A DNA stretch of 64,000 bases, taken from contig NZ_JOEK01000011.1 of the NCBI RefSeq assembly GCF_000719135.1, positions 1 through 64,000 of the forward strand, read 5' to 3'. The notes under the pieces are model-generated. The model searched no databases, had not been told where the DNA came from, and saw nothing but the letters and a program-made list of their open reading frames with translations. Numbering within the stretch: position 1 is the first letter of the stretch; the number at the start of each line of letters is the position of its first letter. The position numbers were made by a program, and so were the translations under genes. Of this stretch, positions 8,658 through 17,779 are shown piece after piece. Source of the DNA: Streptomyces avicenniae. Lineage in GTDB: Bacteria > Actinomycetota > Actinomycetes > Streptomycetales > Streptomycetaceae.

Positions 8658-9730
8658 CAGCCGAGGTTCGCGACGGCCTCGTCGATGAGCGGCAGGTAGC
8701 GGTCGATCACCCACGGCACGGTCAGCGGGTTGACCAGCGACGACGCCGTCACGAACGACGTGTCGGCGCTGGCGACGACGCTCCCGCGCTCGATGGCCGG
8801 GATCGACGCGTACAGCGGCTGCGCCTCGATCTCCTGGCGCGTCGCGTCGTCACTGTAGAAGGTGAAGATCAGGTCGCTGTCCGCGAGTTGGTCGGCGTTC
8901 TCCAGGCCGATGAGCGCCGAGTCGGTGCCCTCAAGCTCCTCGAAGGTGGAGACGACCGGGTCCACGGTCAGGCCCAGCGAGGACACCATGGCGACCCGCT
9001 GCTCGTTCGGCAGGAAGACGCCGAGCGTGCCGGGGCCCGAGGTGTAGGTGTAGGAGAACGTCAGGTCCGCGAACTCCGGGCGCGACGCGGCGGCCTCGGC
9101 GAACCGGTCCTCGATCTCCGCGATCAGCCGCTGCCCCTCCTCCGGCTGCCCGAGCGCCTGGGCGACCAGCTCGATCTCCTGGTCCCAGTCCGTGCTCCAC
9201 GGCAGGTCCGGGTAGGCGACGGTCGGGGCGATGTCGGTCAGGATGTCGTACTGCTCCTGCGTGACGCCCGACCACGGCGCGAGGATCACGTCGGGCTCCA
9301 GCGCGATGATCGCCTCGAAGTCGATGTCGTCCGCGCCCGCGAACTGCGTCGGCAGTTCGTCACCCGCCTCCGTCACCGCCTCGTGGATCCACGGCAGGTA
9401 GCCCGTCTCGTCGCTGCCCCACTCGTAGCTCTCGATGCCGACCGGCGTGTGGCCGAGCGCGATCGACGTCTCCGCCGCGCCCTGCCCCAGCGTCACGACG
9501 CGCTCGGGCTGCTCGGCGATCTCCGCCGTGCCGAGCGCGCTCTCGACACTGACCGGGAACGCGCCCTCCTCCGCCGCCGGTTCCCCGCTGCCCGCGCCGC
9601 CTCCCGCCTCGTCCGCCGCGCCGTCCGAGCCGTCGTCCGAGCCGCAGGCGGCGAGCGCGAGGGTGAGGGCGGCGGCCGTGGCCGTCAGGCCGAGTGCCCT
9701 GCCGCGGGCGCGGCGGAGTCTGGAGGACAT
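8657..9730 (-). CDS. Ferric-siderophore-binding lipoprotein of the ABC importer
   Basis: 357 residues. Basic start, hydrophobic segment and lipobox LALAAC place the lipidated cysteine at about residue 29, so the protein is anchored outside the membrane. A low-complexity Gly/Ser/Glu linker follows, then a periplasmic-binding fold of the FepB/FecB type (PERVVTLGQGAAETSIALG, FEAIIALEPDVILAPWSG). AAGGAACC lies just upstream of the ATG. It is the first gene of the importer operon and the one directly behind the iron box. Iron-siderophore specificity follows from family and operator; the precise ligand is unknown. Confidence 0.93.
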   Translation of the reverse strand: MSSRLRRARGRALGLTATAAALTLALAACGSDDGSDGAADEAGGGAGSGEPAAEEGAFPVSVESALGTAEIAEQPERVVTLGQGAAETSIALGHTPVGIESYEWGSDETGYLPWIHEAVTEAGDELPTQFAGADDIDFEAIIALEPDVILAPWSGVTQEQYDILTDIAPTVAYPDLPWSTDWDQEIELVAQALGQPEEGQRLIAEIEDRFAEAAASRPEFADLTFSYTYTSGPGTLGVFLPNEQRVAMVSSLGLTVDPVVSTFEELEGTDSALIGLENADQLADSDLIFTFYSDDATRQEIEAQPLYASIPAIERGSVVASADTSFVTASSLVNPLTVPWVIDRYLPLIDEAVANLG

Positions 9731-9784
9731 GGCGGTTCCTTGTCGATCGGGGCGTGCGGGAGCCTCTGCCCCACCAGGGGCAAG

Positions 9785-9803
9785 TTAGGTAAGCCTAAGC
9801 TTA
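9785..9803 (-). promoter_or_regulatory. Iron box (DmdR/IdeR-type operator)
   Basis: The 19 bases TTAGGTAAGCCTAAGCTTA match the actinobacterial iron-box pattern TTAGGTTAGGCTAACCTAA in most positions and lie 55-73 bases before the start of the siderophore-binding lipoprotein. In this phylum iron-loaded DmdR1/IdeR repressors bind such sites, so the importer should be switched on by iron starvation. Confidence 0.85.
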
Positions 9804-9852
9804 TCTTACGGTCGTCCCGCCGCCCCGGCCCCGGGGCACCGCCGCCCCGCCG

Positions 9853-11043
9853 TCACCCGGGACGGCCCGCCCCGCCGTGGCCGGGAGCCGCCAACTGCAC
9901 AAGCGCATGGCGGCCGTTGACCCGCCAGCTCTCGCCCGACGCGTCGAGCCTGGCGACCGTCCGCGCGTCAAGACCCGCGATCACGTCCGACTTCAGCGTC
10001 CGCAGCGCCACCACCGGCGAAGGGAACCAGCCCGCGACCTCCGCGAACGGCGTCGTCGGCGCCCACAGCCGGTCGTCCACCAGGCGGCGGTAGTTGAGAT
10101 CACCCTTCACGAGCGTCAGCCCCATCCCGGCGAAGTCCGCGCGCAGTTCCGACGGCATCGCGTGGAACGGCAGCGGCGCGCAGAAGAAGGCGTGCGCGCG
10201 CACCGTCAGCGTGCCGTCGTTCAGCGCCGCCCACAGCCGCCGCCCGACCGCCGCCGCCCCCGGCTGTGGCGCCCCGCGCAGCCTTCCCACCGCCGCCAGG
10301 ACGTCGGCCATCGTCGCGTCGGAGACGTAGTACGGGCGCGGTTTGACGTGCAGCACCACCCGGTGCCGCCGCAGCAGCGTGTCGATCAGGACCAGGTCGG
10401 GCAGCAGTTCACGGCCCGCGTTGTCCGCGACGAGCGCGACCGCCGTGCCGTCCGGCATGCGGTCCAGCACCGTCCACATCGCGTGCCCGTCGTCCGTCAG
10501 CACGTCACCCCCGCCGCCCCCGCCGCCCGACGTCAGGCCGAAACCGAGATCCGCCCGGTTGCCCCACAGCGCGGACGACACGAGCGCCGTACGCCGGTCA
10601 CGCTCCGCCATGTCCCGCAGCGCGTCCAGCGCGGCCAGCTCCTCGTCCACCGCGCCGCCCGCCAGCTCCGCAGCCTTCACCGGGCCGAACGGGTCCACGC
10701 CCTCCCACGGGCCGGGCCCGAACCAGCCCACCGCGCCCAGCAGCCGCCGGTGGAACCAGCTCTCCGCCCACAGGAACGGCGCCTCGCCCCACGGCTTCCC
10801 CCACAACCCCCGCCCCCACGCCAGCCACTCGACGCGGTCGTGGTCGTCCTCGCCCGGCTCCACCAGCACGCCGCCCGTGCTCTCCGCCAGCAGACGCTCC
10901 AGCGCGTCCCGCTCGGCCGGACCGTACGGCAGCCCGTCACGCACCTGCGCGACGAGCCTCGGATGCCGCTCGTGGAACACGCTCCACGGGAAGCTCCCCT
11001 GCCGACCACTGGGAATCACGGGCGCATCGGTACCGGCCACCAC
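9853..11043 (-). CDS. ARMT1/DUF89-like protein (damage-control phosphatase family)
   Basis: About 396 residues from GTG codons at 11043/11040, just behind AAGGTGG; the open frame extends to 11268 but the extra 75 residues are Arg/Pro-rich and look non-coding. The family signature is clear in the C-terminal half: LVADNAGRELLPDLVLID, the metal-binding Asp-Asn pair, KPRPYYVSDAT and KGDLNYRRL. DUF89/ARMT1 proteins are metal-dependent phosphatases acting on reactive or damaged sugar and nucleotide phosphates; human ARMT1 was also reported as a carboxyl methyltransferase. A Gly-run (about eight glycines) interrupts the middle. It diverges from the GH81 gene. Confidence 0.85.
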   Translation of the reverse strand: MVAGTDAPVIPSGRQGSFPWSVFHERHPRLVAQVRDGLPYGPAERDALERLLAESTGGVLVEPGEDDHDRVEWLAWGRGLWGKPWGEAPFLWAESWFHRRLLGAVGWFGPGPWEGVDPFGPVKAAELAGGAVDEELAALDALRDMAERDRRTALVSSALWGNRADLGFGLTSGGGGGGGDVLTDDGHAMWTVLDRMPDGTAVALVADNAGRELLPDLVLIDTLLRRHRVVLHVKPRPYYVSDATMADVLAAVGRLRGAPQPGAAAVGRRLWAALNDGTLTVRAHAFFCAPLPFHAMPSELRADFAGMGLTLVKGDLNYRRLVDDRLWAPTTPFAEVAGWFPSPVVALRTLKSDVIAGLDARTVARLDASGESWRVNGRHALVQLAAPGHGGAGRPG

Positions 11044-11261
11044 GGCACCCACCTTTCTCACGGAGGACTGCCCGCCATCCTCCCCCGCGCCCCCGACATC
11101 CCCCCGGGGACGCGCGCGGCGCCGCTCGTGTACGACCGCGCGAACCGCCCGGGGACACGGACAGGCGTGCGCGCACCGGTGGAGGGCAGAGGCGTGGGAA
11201 GGGACGCCCCACCGACGGCCCGTGTGCCCAAGGGCGCGGTTCCGGGATCGTGTCGGGGGTG

Positions 11262-11316
11262 TTGACACAAAATTTACCTGTCCCTAAGTTCTGAACCGCA
11301 CGTGAGAGCGCTCTCA
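11262..11316 (+). promoter_or_regulatory. Promoter and LacI-family operator of the GH81 gene
   Basis: TTGACA at 11262-11267 is followed after exactly 17 bases by TAAGTT at 11285-11290, a good housekeeping promoter. Immediately downstream, at 11303-11316, lies the perfect 14-base palindrome TGAGAGCGCTCTCA. This is the form of operator used by actinobacterial LacI-family sugar regulators such as CebR (TGGGAGCGCTCCCA). Placed at the transcription start, it should repress the glucanase until an oligosaccharide inducer binds. The regulator gene is not in the window. The rest of the 11044-11353 gap shows no gene. Confidence 0.75.
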
Positions 11317-11353
11317 GCCGTACCGTCCCCCACCGGTAGCGAGGTACCAGAGC

Positions 11354-13618
11354 ATGAGGCCCCCCACCACACCCATCAGACGCGCCACGCTGATGCTGAC
11401 GGCCGCGGCCACGGCGCTGGGCGGCGTCGCGCTGCTGCCTGGTTCCGCGTCGGCCGCCGAGATCCCGGTCGGCAGCGGCAGTTACTCCGACACCAGGCCC
11501 GCGGGCACCGTCGGCCCCCTCGACAACCAGGGCCAGCCCGTCACGCCGCAGGTCACCGACGCCATGGCAGGCGTGCCCGTGCCGACCAACGACTGGTGGT
11601 CGTCACTCGTCTTCAAGCGCTACGCGGACAACCCGTACTCCCAGCCCATGTACGGCCACCCGCTGAGCTACCGCGCCGTCGCGGCCGGACTTGAGGTCGG
11701 CTACCCGTCCGAGGCCGTCGTCAACGGCAGCTCGTTCGAGTACCCGCACCGCGCCGACCTCGTCCTCGGCGTCGCCGGGCTCAACTCGCCCGACGCCAAG
11801 GCCGACGGCTGGTCCGACTGGACCGTCAGCCCGTACTGGGAGGACGCCGGGCACACCTTCCGCGCCACCATCGGCCACGGCAGCCCCTACGTCTACGCCG
11901 AGGCCACCGGCGGCGCCGCGCAGATCACCACCTCCGCCGCGCCCGAGGTGTTCGCCGACGAAGGCAGCACGCTCGGCATCTCCGTCGGCGGCCACGACTA
12001 CGCCCTGTTCGCGCCCACCGGCAGCGACTGGCAGGTCGCCGGGTCCACCCTCACCGCGGACATCGGCGGCGACGGCTACTACTCCGTCGCCGTCCTGCCC
12101 GACCGCGCCGCCCTCGCCACGTACGAGCAGTACGCGTACAGCTTCGTCACCGGCTCCACCGTGGACTGGAACTACGAGCAGGCGAACGGCGCCGTCAGCG
12201 CCACCTACACGCTGGAGACCGAGGCCCGCGAAGGCACCGAGACCGGCACCCTCCAGGCCCTCTACCCCCACCAGTGGAGCTACGCGGCCGACCCGCTGAC
12301 CGACTGGGAGTACACCTCCTCGCGCGGCATCATGCGCGTGCGCGAGGGCGCGTCGTTCACCACGCGGCAGGACGCCTCGGGCGTGCTGCCCGGGCTCCCG
12401 GCCAGCGACGGACCCGACCGGGCGACGCTGGCGGCCTTCGTGGACGAGGTCGCCGCCACGGCCAACGTCGGCGTGGGCGACACCTACTGGAGCGGCAAGG
12501 CGTTCGGCCGCCTCGCGCAGGTCGTGCCCATCGCCGACCAGATCGGCGACACCGCCGCCCGTGACCAGATCCTGGACGCCATCAAGGCGCGCCTTGAGGA
12601 GTGGTTCACGGCCGGGGGCGAGACCGGCTTCGTCTACGACAGCGAGTGGCAGACGCTGACGGGCTACCCGGCCTCCTACGGCAGCGACCAGGAGCTGAAC
12701 GACCACCACTTCCACTACTCCTACTACGTGCTCGCCGCGGCGATCGTCGCCCAGTACGACCCGGCGTGGGCCGCCGAGTCCGCCTGGGGCGGCATGGTCG
12801 AGGAACTGATCGCCGACGCCGCCAACCCGGCGCGCGACGACGACCGTTACCCGTTCCTGCGCGGCTTCGACGTGTACGCGGGCCACAGCTGGGCCTCCGG
12901 CCACCAGGGCTTCGTCGCGGGCAACAACCAGGAGTCGTCCTCCGAGTCCACCAACCTGTCGGCGGGGCTCATCATGTGGGGCTCGGCGACCGGTGACACC
13001 GAGCTGCGCGACCTCGGCATCTACCTGCTGGCGACCGAGTCCGAGGCCATCAGGCAGTACTGGTTCGACGGCGACGAGGAGAACTTCCCGCCGGACTACC
13101 AGCACAACACGGTCGGCATGGTCTGGAGCAACGGCGGCGCCCACGCCACCTGGTGGACGGGCAACCCCGAGGAGATCCACGGCATCAACGTCCTCCCGGT
13201 GACCGGCGGTTCGCTCCACCTCGCCCGTGACCAGGACGCCATCGACCGCAACCTCCAGGAGCTGGTCGAGGAGAACGGCGGCCCGCCCGTGGAGTGGAAG
13301 GAGATCCTCTGGGAGTTCCAGGCGCTCTCCGACCCGGCGGCGGCCCGCGCGTCCTACGACGGCGACGGCGGCGGCTCGTACACCCCGGAGGCCGGTGAGT
13401 CCTGGGCGCACGTCTACCACTGGATCTACACGCTGGACGCCATCGGCCCGCCCGACACGCTGATCACGGCCGACAGCCCGACCGCCGCGGCGTTCTCGGA
13501 CGGCGGGACGGTCACCTACGCGGCGCACAACTACACCGACGCCCCCCAGAACGTCACGTTCGAGGACGGCACGGTCCTGGCGGTGCCGCCCCACTCGTCG
13601 GCCAGCTCGACGGGCTGA
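11354..13618 (+). CDS. Secreted endo-1,3-beta-glucanase, glycoside hydrolase family 81
   Basis: 754 residues. Residues 1-34 are a signal peptide: basic RR-containing start, hydrophobic stretch and GSASAA cleavage region. The N-terminal beta domain has PTNDWWSSLVFKRYADNPYS, the usual GH81 opening. The catalytic helical domain carries DHHFHYSYYVLAAAI and GHSWASGHQGFVAGNNQESSSE, which contain the conserved Asp and Glu residues of this inverting family. No carbohydrate-binding module is attached; the last 60 residues are a short beta extension. The product should cleave internal beta-1,3-glucan bonds (fungal wall, callose, laminarin) outside the cell. Regulated by the palindrome at 11303-11316. 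Confidence 0.95.
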   Translation: MRPPTTPIRRATLMLTAAATALGGVALLPGSASAAEIPVGSGSYSDTRPAGTVGPLDNQGQPVTPQVTDAMAGVPVPTNDWWSSLVFKRYADNPYSQPMYGHPLSYRAVAAGLEVGYPSEAVVNGSSFEYPHRADLVLGVAGLNSPDAKADGWSDWTVSPYWEDAGHTFRATIGHGSPYVYAEATGGAAQITTSAAPEVFADEGSTLGISVGGHDYALFAPTGSDWQVAGSTLTADIGGDGYYSVAVLPDRAALATYEQYAYSFVTGSTVDWNYEQANGAVSATYTLETEAREGTETGTLQALYPHQWSYAADPLTDWEYTSSRGIMRVREGASFTTRQDASGVLPGLPASDGPDRATLAAFVDEVAATANVGVGDTYWSGKAFGRLAQVVPIADQIGDTAARDQILDAIKARLEEWFTAGGETGFVYDSEWQTLTGYPASYGSDQELNDHHFHYSYYVLAAAIVAQYDPAWAAESAWGGMVEELIADAANPARDDDRYPFLRGFDVYAGHSWASGHQGFVAGNNQESSSESTNLSAGLIMWGSATGDTELRDLGIYLLATESEAIRQYWFDGDEENFPPDYQHNTVGMVWSNGGAHATWWTGNPEEIHGINVLPVTGGSLHLARDQDAIDRNLQELVEENGGPPVEWKEILWEFQALSDPAAARASYDGDGGGSYTPEAGESWAHVYHWIYTLDAIGPPDTLITADSPTAAAFSDGGTVTYAAHNYTDAPQNVTFEDGTVLAVPPHSSASSTG

Positions 13619-13640
13619 CCCCGCCCCCACCCCCCACGCA

Positions 13641-13680
13641 CGCCGCCCCGCGACCGGGAACCTCCGGTCGCGGGGCGGCG
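13641..13680. terminator. Bidirectional terminator hairpin
   Basis: A perfect 17-base-pair stem (13641-13657 with 13664-13680) around a 6-base loop lies 22 bases after the GH81 stop and 37 bases after the end of the convergent LCP gene. It can terminate both. Confidence 0.85.
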
Positions 13681-13717
13681 TGTCGTCACGGGCCGGAACG
13701 GCGCGCCGTCACGCCCG

Positions 13718-15490
13718 TCACCAGGTGTTCTCCGGGTTGATCGCCATGCAGTCGTCGTCCTCGCCCGAGTGGATGTCCTCCGGGTCGATGGCCGAGCCGC
13801 CGCCCGACGGCTCGCCCGCGCCGCCCTCGCCACCCTCGTCCCCCGCCGCCTCCTGGGGGAACGCGGCGCCCTCGCGCCAGTCGGCGCCGACCACCAGCGT
13901 CAGGCCGTCGTGGCTGGTCGAGTTGCGCACCGCGCTGCCCGGCAGGCCGAGCGCCTCGGCGATGGCCTCCGCCGCCGCCTGGTCGGCGACGTCGCCGTAG
14001 TAGACGGTGCTCTCCGACTCCGCGACGACCGCGGACGAGTCCGTCTCCGCCCCGGCGAAGCCCGCGGCGCGCAGCGCGTCGGTGATCTCCGAGGCCCGGC
14101 CGTCCACCGGCAGCTGGCCGTCGGCGCCGGTGCCGTTCTGCACCGCGACCTGGACGAGCGCCGGGTCGAACGGCTCCTCGTCGGCCGGTTCCTCCGTCTC
14201 CTCCGCCTCGCCCTCGGGCGCGTCCTCACCGTCGATCGGACGGTCGTCCCTGACCAGCGCGAACAGCTCCTCGGCCGGTTCGGGGTCGGGGATGAGCGTC
14301 ACGTCGGGGTTGGCCGGGTCGGGGAGGTTCGGCAGCGTGATCATGTTGATGCGGTCGTTCGGGATGGAACCGAGGTCGTTGCCGAGGTCGTAGAGCGAGG
14401 TGACGGAGCCCAGCGCGTCGTCCACGGTCAGGGCGTCCACCGCGGCCTCGGCGAGGTCCATCAGCTGCCCGGCGTCGCCGACGGACATGTTGCCCTGCAA
14501 CTCCTCGACCATGTTGCTCAGGTACATCTGCTGCGCCTTGGTCCTGCCGACGTCGCTGCCGTCCGCGAACGCGTACCGGGTGCGCAGCCACTGGATGGCA
14601 TCCTCGCCCTCCAGGATGTTCTCGCCCTCCTCCAGGCGCAGATGCGTCTTCGGGTCCTCCATGTTGGCGTCCACGCAGACCGGGACACCGCCGATCGCGT
14701 CGGCCATGTCCACGACGCCCGCGAACTCCACCATCATGAAGTGGTCGATGTAGACGCCGGTCAGCTCCTTCCACGTCGCCACCACGCAGCCCGGGCCGCC
14801 GTAGTACATCGCCGTGTTGATGGACGCCGACTCCTGCGCCGAGTACACCTCGCCGCTCTCCGGGTCGGTGCACTCGGGGATCGGCACCTGCGTGTCGCGC
14901 GGGATGCTGATGAGCGTCGCGTTGCTGCGGTCGGCCGAGGCGTGCAGCAGGATCTGCACGTCGGCGCGGACCGGCTCGCCCGCCAGGTCCGCCCGGCCGC
15001 CGAGGCGCTGGTTCTCCTCGCCGTCGCGCGAGTCGGAGCCGAGCAGCAGGATGTTCAGCGGACGCTGGCCCGCCGCGTTCGCCTCCGGCGCCTCGATGTC
15101 GCTGTTGCCGAGGTCCAGCGGCGCGCGCTCGATGCGGCTGTTCAGGTACTCGACGTAGAGGAACGCGCCGCCGCCGACCGCCAGCACGACGAGGGCGAGC
15201 GAGCCGGAACTCCACATCAGGACGCGTTTCCAGCGCGGCTTCGGCTTCTTCCGGCCGCGTCCGCCCTTGGCCCTGGCCTTGCGCGCGGCGGCCCGGCCGG
15301 GGGGTCTGCCCTCGTCGGCCGGGCCGGTACGGGCCGCGCTCCGGCCGGTGGCCGGGCTGTCGGCGGACTCTTCCCCGTCGTCAGGTATGCCGCTCTCCGG
15401 CACGGGTACCCCCCACTCGTTCGCCCTGGCCGTTCCCTCGGGCGGGGCTGTCTGCCCCCGGGGACGCGGCGTCTCCGGCCCTTCGGTCAC
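13718..15490 (-). CDS. LytR-CpsA-Psr (LCP) family cell-wall ligase with LytR C-terminal domain
   Basis: 590 residues from a GTG. A long disordered cytoplasmic N-terminus ends in a Lys/Arg-rich stretch, followed by one membrane segment at about 88-113. The extracellular LCP domain starts at RPLNILLLGSDSRDG and includes the arginine-containing ISIPRDTQV and the GGVPVCVD and LRTRYAFADGSDVGR motifs. Those residues bind pyrophosphate and polyprenyl lipid in this family. After an acidic linker, residues about 435-530 form a LytR_C domain (VQVAVQNGTG). LCP proteins transfer wall polymers from lipid carrier to peptidoglycan. The extreme C-terminus is acidic with a cysteine, DDDCMAINPENTW, of unknown meaning. 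Confidence 0.92.
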   Translation of the reverse strand: MTEGPETPRPRGQTAPPEGTARANEWGVPVPESGIPDDGEESADSPATGRSAARTGPADEGRPPGRAAARKARAKGGRGRKKPKPRWKRVLMWSSGSLALVVLAVGGGAFLYVEYLNSRIERAPLDLGNSDIEAPEANAAGQRPLNILLLGSDSRDGEENQRLGGRADLAGEPVRADVQILLHASADRSNATLISIPRDTQVPIPECTDPESGEVYSAQESASINTAMYYGGPGCVVATWKELTGVYIDHFMMVEFAGVVDMADAIGGVPVCVDANMEDPKTHLRLEEGENILEGEDAIQWLRTRYAFADGSDVGRTKAQQMYLSNMVEELQGNMSVGDAGQLMDLAEAAVDALTVDDALGSVTSLYDLGNDLGSIPNDRINMITLPNLPDPANPDVTLIPDPEPAEELFALVRDDRPIDGEDAPEGEAEETEEPADEEPFDPALVQVAVQNGTGADGQLPVDGRASEITDALRAAGFAGAETDSSAVVAESESTVYYGDVADQAAAEAIAEALGLPGSAVRNSTSHDGLTLVVGADWREGAAFPQEAAGDEGGEGGAGEPSGGGSAIDPEDIHSGEDDDCMAINPENTW

Positions 15491-15592
15491 GCCGGATCGG
15501 GACAGTATCGCAGCGCTGTTCGAGAGCCGGATGCGCGGTCCCCCTTCGGGTGGGGGCCGCGCGGCGCGCCGCGTCCGGGTGGGCGCCCGCCG

Positions 15593-16489
15593 TCAGGTCC
15601 GCGCGGGGCGCTGGGCGCGCAGCGCGCGGACGAGGGCCCGCACGGCGCCCGTCGTCGCCAGCTCCGGCGTCGTCACCCACCCGACGCCGCGCGTCGGGCG
15701 GGCCGCGCCCAGGTCGGTGACGGTCACGGACGGGGGCGCGTCCGTCAGCGACAGGTCCGGCAGGATCGCCATGCCGTGCCCCTGGGCCACCAGCGACAGG
15801 ACCGCGCCGTCGTCCTGCGCCTCGACCGTCGCGTGCGGCAGCCAGTCCTGGGCCGCCCACCAGTCGCGGGTGTAGGAGTCGCAGTTCTCCGCCCAGTCGA
15901 TGAGCGGCAGGGTGCGCGGCGCGTGGTGGCCGGCGGGGTGCGCCAGGCTGTAGCCCTCGCGCAGCAGCAGGCCGCCGACGAGCCCGGCGGGCAGGTCGTC
16001 GTCGGCGTGCGTCAGCGTCGCGATGCCGATGTCCGCCCGGCCCGCCAGGACCTCGCCCGCCACGCCCGCGCCCACCTCGCGCACCATCCGCACGCGCGGC
16101 ACGACGGCCGGGTGCCGTTCGGCGAGCCGTGCCAGCGCGGACGGCAGCAGGTGCAGCGCGGCGCTGCGGAACGCGGCGACGCGCAGCGGCCCCGCCACCG
16201 TCGGCGCGCCGCCCGCGCCCGCCGCGCGGGCCTCGGCGGGGAGGGCGTCCAGCAGCCGCAGGACGCGGCGCGCGTGCGCGACGGCCGTGTCGCCCGCCGC
16301 CGTGGCGCGCGCGCCGCCCCTGCCCCGTTCGAAGAGGACGGCCCCCACCTTCGCCTCGATGCCGCGCACCGCGTGCGAGACGGCGGACTGCGTCTGCCCC
16401 AGCCCGGCGGCGGCCCCCGAGAAGCTGCCCGCCCCCGCGACGGCCACCAGCACCCGCAGTTCGCGCACGGTCAGTTCCGACGGCGTCAT
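15593..16489 (-). CDS. LysR-family transcriptional regulator
   Basis: 298 residues from the ATG at 16489 (MTPSELTVRELRVL). The N-terminal winged helix is typical: FSGAAAGLGQTQSAVSHAVRGIEAKVG. The C-terminal effector domain carries ADIGIATL and a PDLSLTDAPP segment. It is transcribed away from the NADPH oxidoreductase gene at 16615, the usual LysR arrangement, and probably controls it from the repeats listed at 16529-16569. The effector is unknown. A cysteine in the effector domain (ENCDSY) is noted but redox sensing is speculative. Confidence 0.9.
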   Translation of the reverse strand: MTPSELTVRELRVLVAVAGAGSFSGAAAGLGQTQSAVSHAVRGIEAKVGAVLFERGRGGARATAAGDTAVAHARRVLRLLDALPAEARAAGAGGAPTVAGPLRVAAFRSAALHLLPSALARLAERHPAVVPRVRMVREVGAGVAGEVLAGRADIGIATLTHADDDLPAGLVGGLLLREGYSLAHPAGHHAPRTLPLIDWAENCDSYTRDWWAAQDWLPHATVEAQDDGAVLSLVAQGHGMAILPDLSLTDAPPSVTVTDLGAARPTRGVGWVTTPELATTGAVRALVRALRAQRPART

Positions 16490-16528
16490 GGCGTCCCTTC
16501 CCTTCTCGCCGGGCCCGTGTCCCGGTCT

Positions 16529-16569
16529 GTTCCATGAACGGCGCACACGGAACGTCTTGTTCCATGACC
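16529..16569. promoter_or_regulatory. Repeats in the LysR/oxidoreductase divergent promoter
   Basis: GTTCCATGAAC at 16529-16539 is repeated as GTTCCATGACC at 16559-16569, exactly 30 bases apart, so both copies face the same side of the helix. The second copy also forms the inverted repeat GGAAC-N5-GTTCC at 16549-16563. This is a plausible binding region for the adjacent LysR regulator. Confidence 0.6.
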
Positions 16570-16614
16570 CGTGCCGTCTGCCCGGCGCGGCGCGCGGTCC
16601 GTAGGTTCCGAGTC

Positions 16615-17631
16615 ATGACGACGACCGCCATCACCGTGCACCAGACCGCGAGGCCGGACGGCTTCCCCACCCCCGACCTGTTCCGGCTCGTCGAGAGCCC
16701 CGTGCCCGCCCCCGAGCCGGGCACGGCGCTGGTGGAGAACCTGTTCCTCTCCGTCGATCCCTACCACAGGGAGCTGATGGACGAGGACGGCGGCTGGGCC
16801 CTCGACGCGCCCCTCGAAGGCCGCACCCTCGCCCGGGTCGTCGCCTCCCGCGACCCGCAGCTGCGCGAGGGCGACCTCGTCTTCCACCGGCACGGCTGGC
16901 GCACCCACGCGCTCGTCACGCTGGGGGAGCACGGTACGCGGAAGATCACCTCCTACCCCGGCGTCCCGCTGCACGCCCATCTCGGCATCCTCGGCGGCAC
17001 CGGGCTGACCGCCTATGTCGCGCTGACCCGATTCCTCGAACTGACCGAGCTGGACGACCTGTTCATCTCCGCCGCGGCGGGCGGCGTCGGCTCGGCCGCG
17101 GCCCGTATCGCCCGCCTGCTGGGGGTGCGCCGCCTCGTCGGCAGCGCGGGCACGCCGGTCAAGGTCCGCCACCTGACGGAACACCTCGGCTTCGACGCCG
17201 CCTTCAACTACCACGACGGGCCGCTGCCCGACCTGCTCGCCAAGGCCGCGCCCGACGGCATCAGCACCTACCTGGACAACGTCGGGGGCGACCACCTGGA
17301 GGCCGCGATCGGCGCCCTGCGCGACCACGGCCGTATCGCCTGGGTCGGCGCCATCGCCCAGTACCACTCGGCCGCGACGCCGCCGCCCGCGCCGCGCAAC
17401 CTCTTCGACATCGTCGGCAAGTCGCTGCGCCTGGAAGGCGTCCGCGTCCGCGACTTCACGCCGGTGCAGCAGGAGCTGGAGGACCTCCTCGTCCCGCACC
17501 TGCGGTCGGGCACCGTGACGTCGGACGCGACGATCGTGCGGGGGATCGAGCACACCGTGGGCGCCTTCCTCGGCATGCTGCGCGGCGAGAACCTCGGGAA
17601 GATGCTCGTCGCCCTGGAGCCCGCGGGCTGA
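16615..17631 (+). CDS. NADPH-dependent medium-chain oxidoreductase (CurA / leukotriene B4 dehydrogenase type)
   Basis: 338 residues from the ATG at 16615; the frame stays open upstream but runs across the LysR promoter. The sequence follows the zinc-independent enone/double-bond reductase branch of the MDR superfamily: NLFLSVDPYHRELMD at the start, GILGGTGLTAYVAL, the Rossmann motif AAAGGVGSAAARIARLLG, YLDNVGGDHLEAAI and the C-terminal GKMLVAL. These enzymes reduce alpha,beta-unsaturated carbonyls with NADPH in the cytoplasm. The divergent LysR gene suggests induction by a reactive carbonyl, which is an inference. Confidence 0.9.
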   Translation: MTTTAITVHQTARPDGFPTPDLFRLVESPVPAPEPGTALVENLFLSVDPYHRELMDEDGGWALDAPLEGRTLARVVASRDPQLREGDLVFHRHGWRTHALVTLGEHGTRKITSYPGVPLHAHLGILGGTGLTAYVALTRFLELTELDDLFISAAAGGVGSAAARIARLLGVRRLVGSAGTPVKVRHLTEHLGFDAAFNYHDGPLPDLLAKAAPDGISTYLDNVGGDHLEAAIGALRDHGRIAWVGAIAQYHSAATPPPAPRNLFDIVGKSLRLEGVRVRDFTPVQQELEDLLVPHLRSGTVTSDATIVRGIEHTVGAFLGMLRGENLGKMLVALEPAG

Positions 17632-17779
17632 GCGCGCGGCCGTGGAACTGGGCCGACGCGCGCGGAGGGGGGTGCGTCGGCCCGTCGGGGCAGCGGAACT
17701 AGTCATTGACAAGATCCGCCGCCCGGTGTCATCGTGGGCGCCGTCCGCACGGACACCGGAACCACCGAGAGGACGCGAC

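Noticed and set aside
16129..16614. N-terminal extension of the oxidoreductase to 16129
   Set aside because: It runs through the LysR gene and its promoter, is Arg/Pro-rich, and family members start at the equivalent of 16615.
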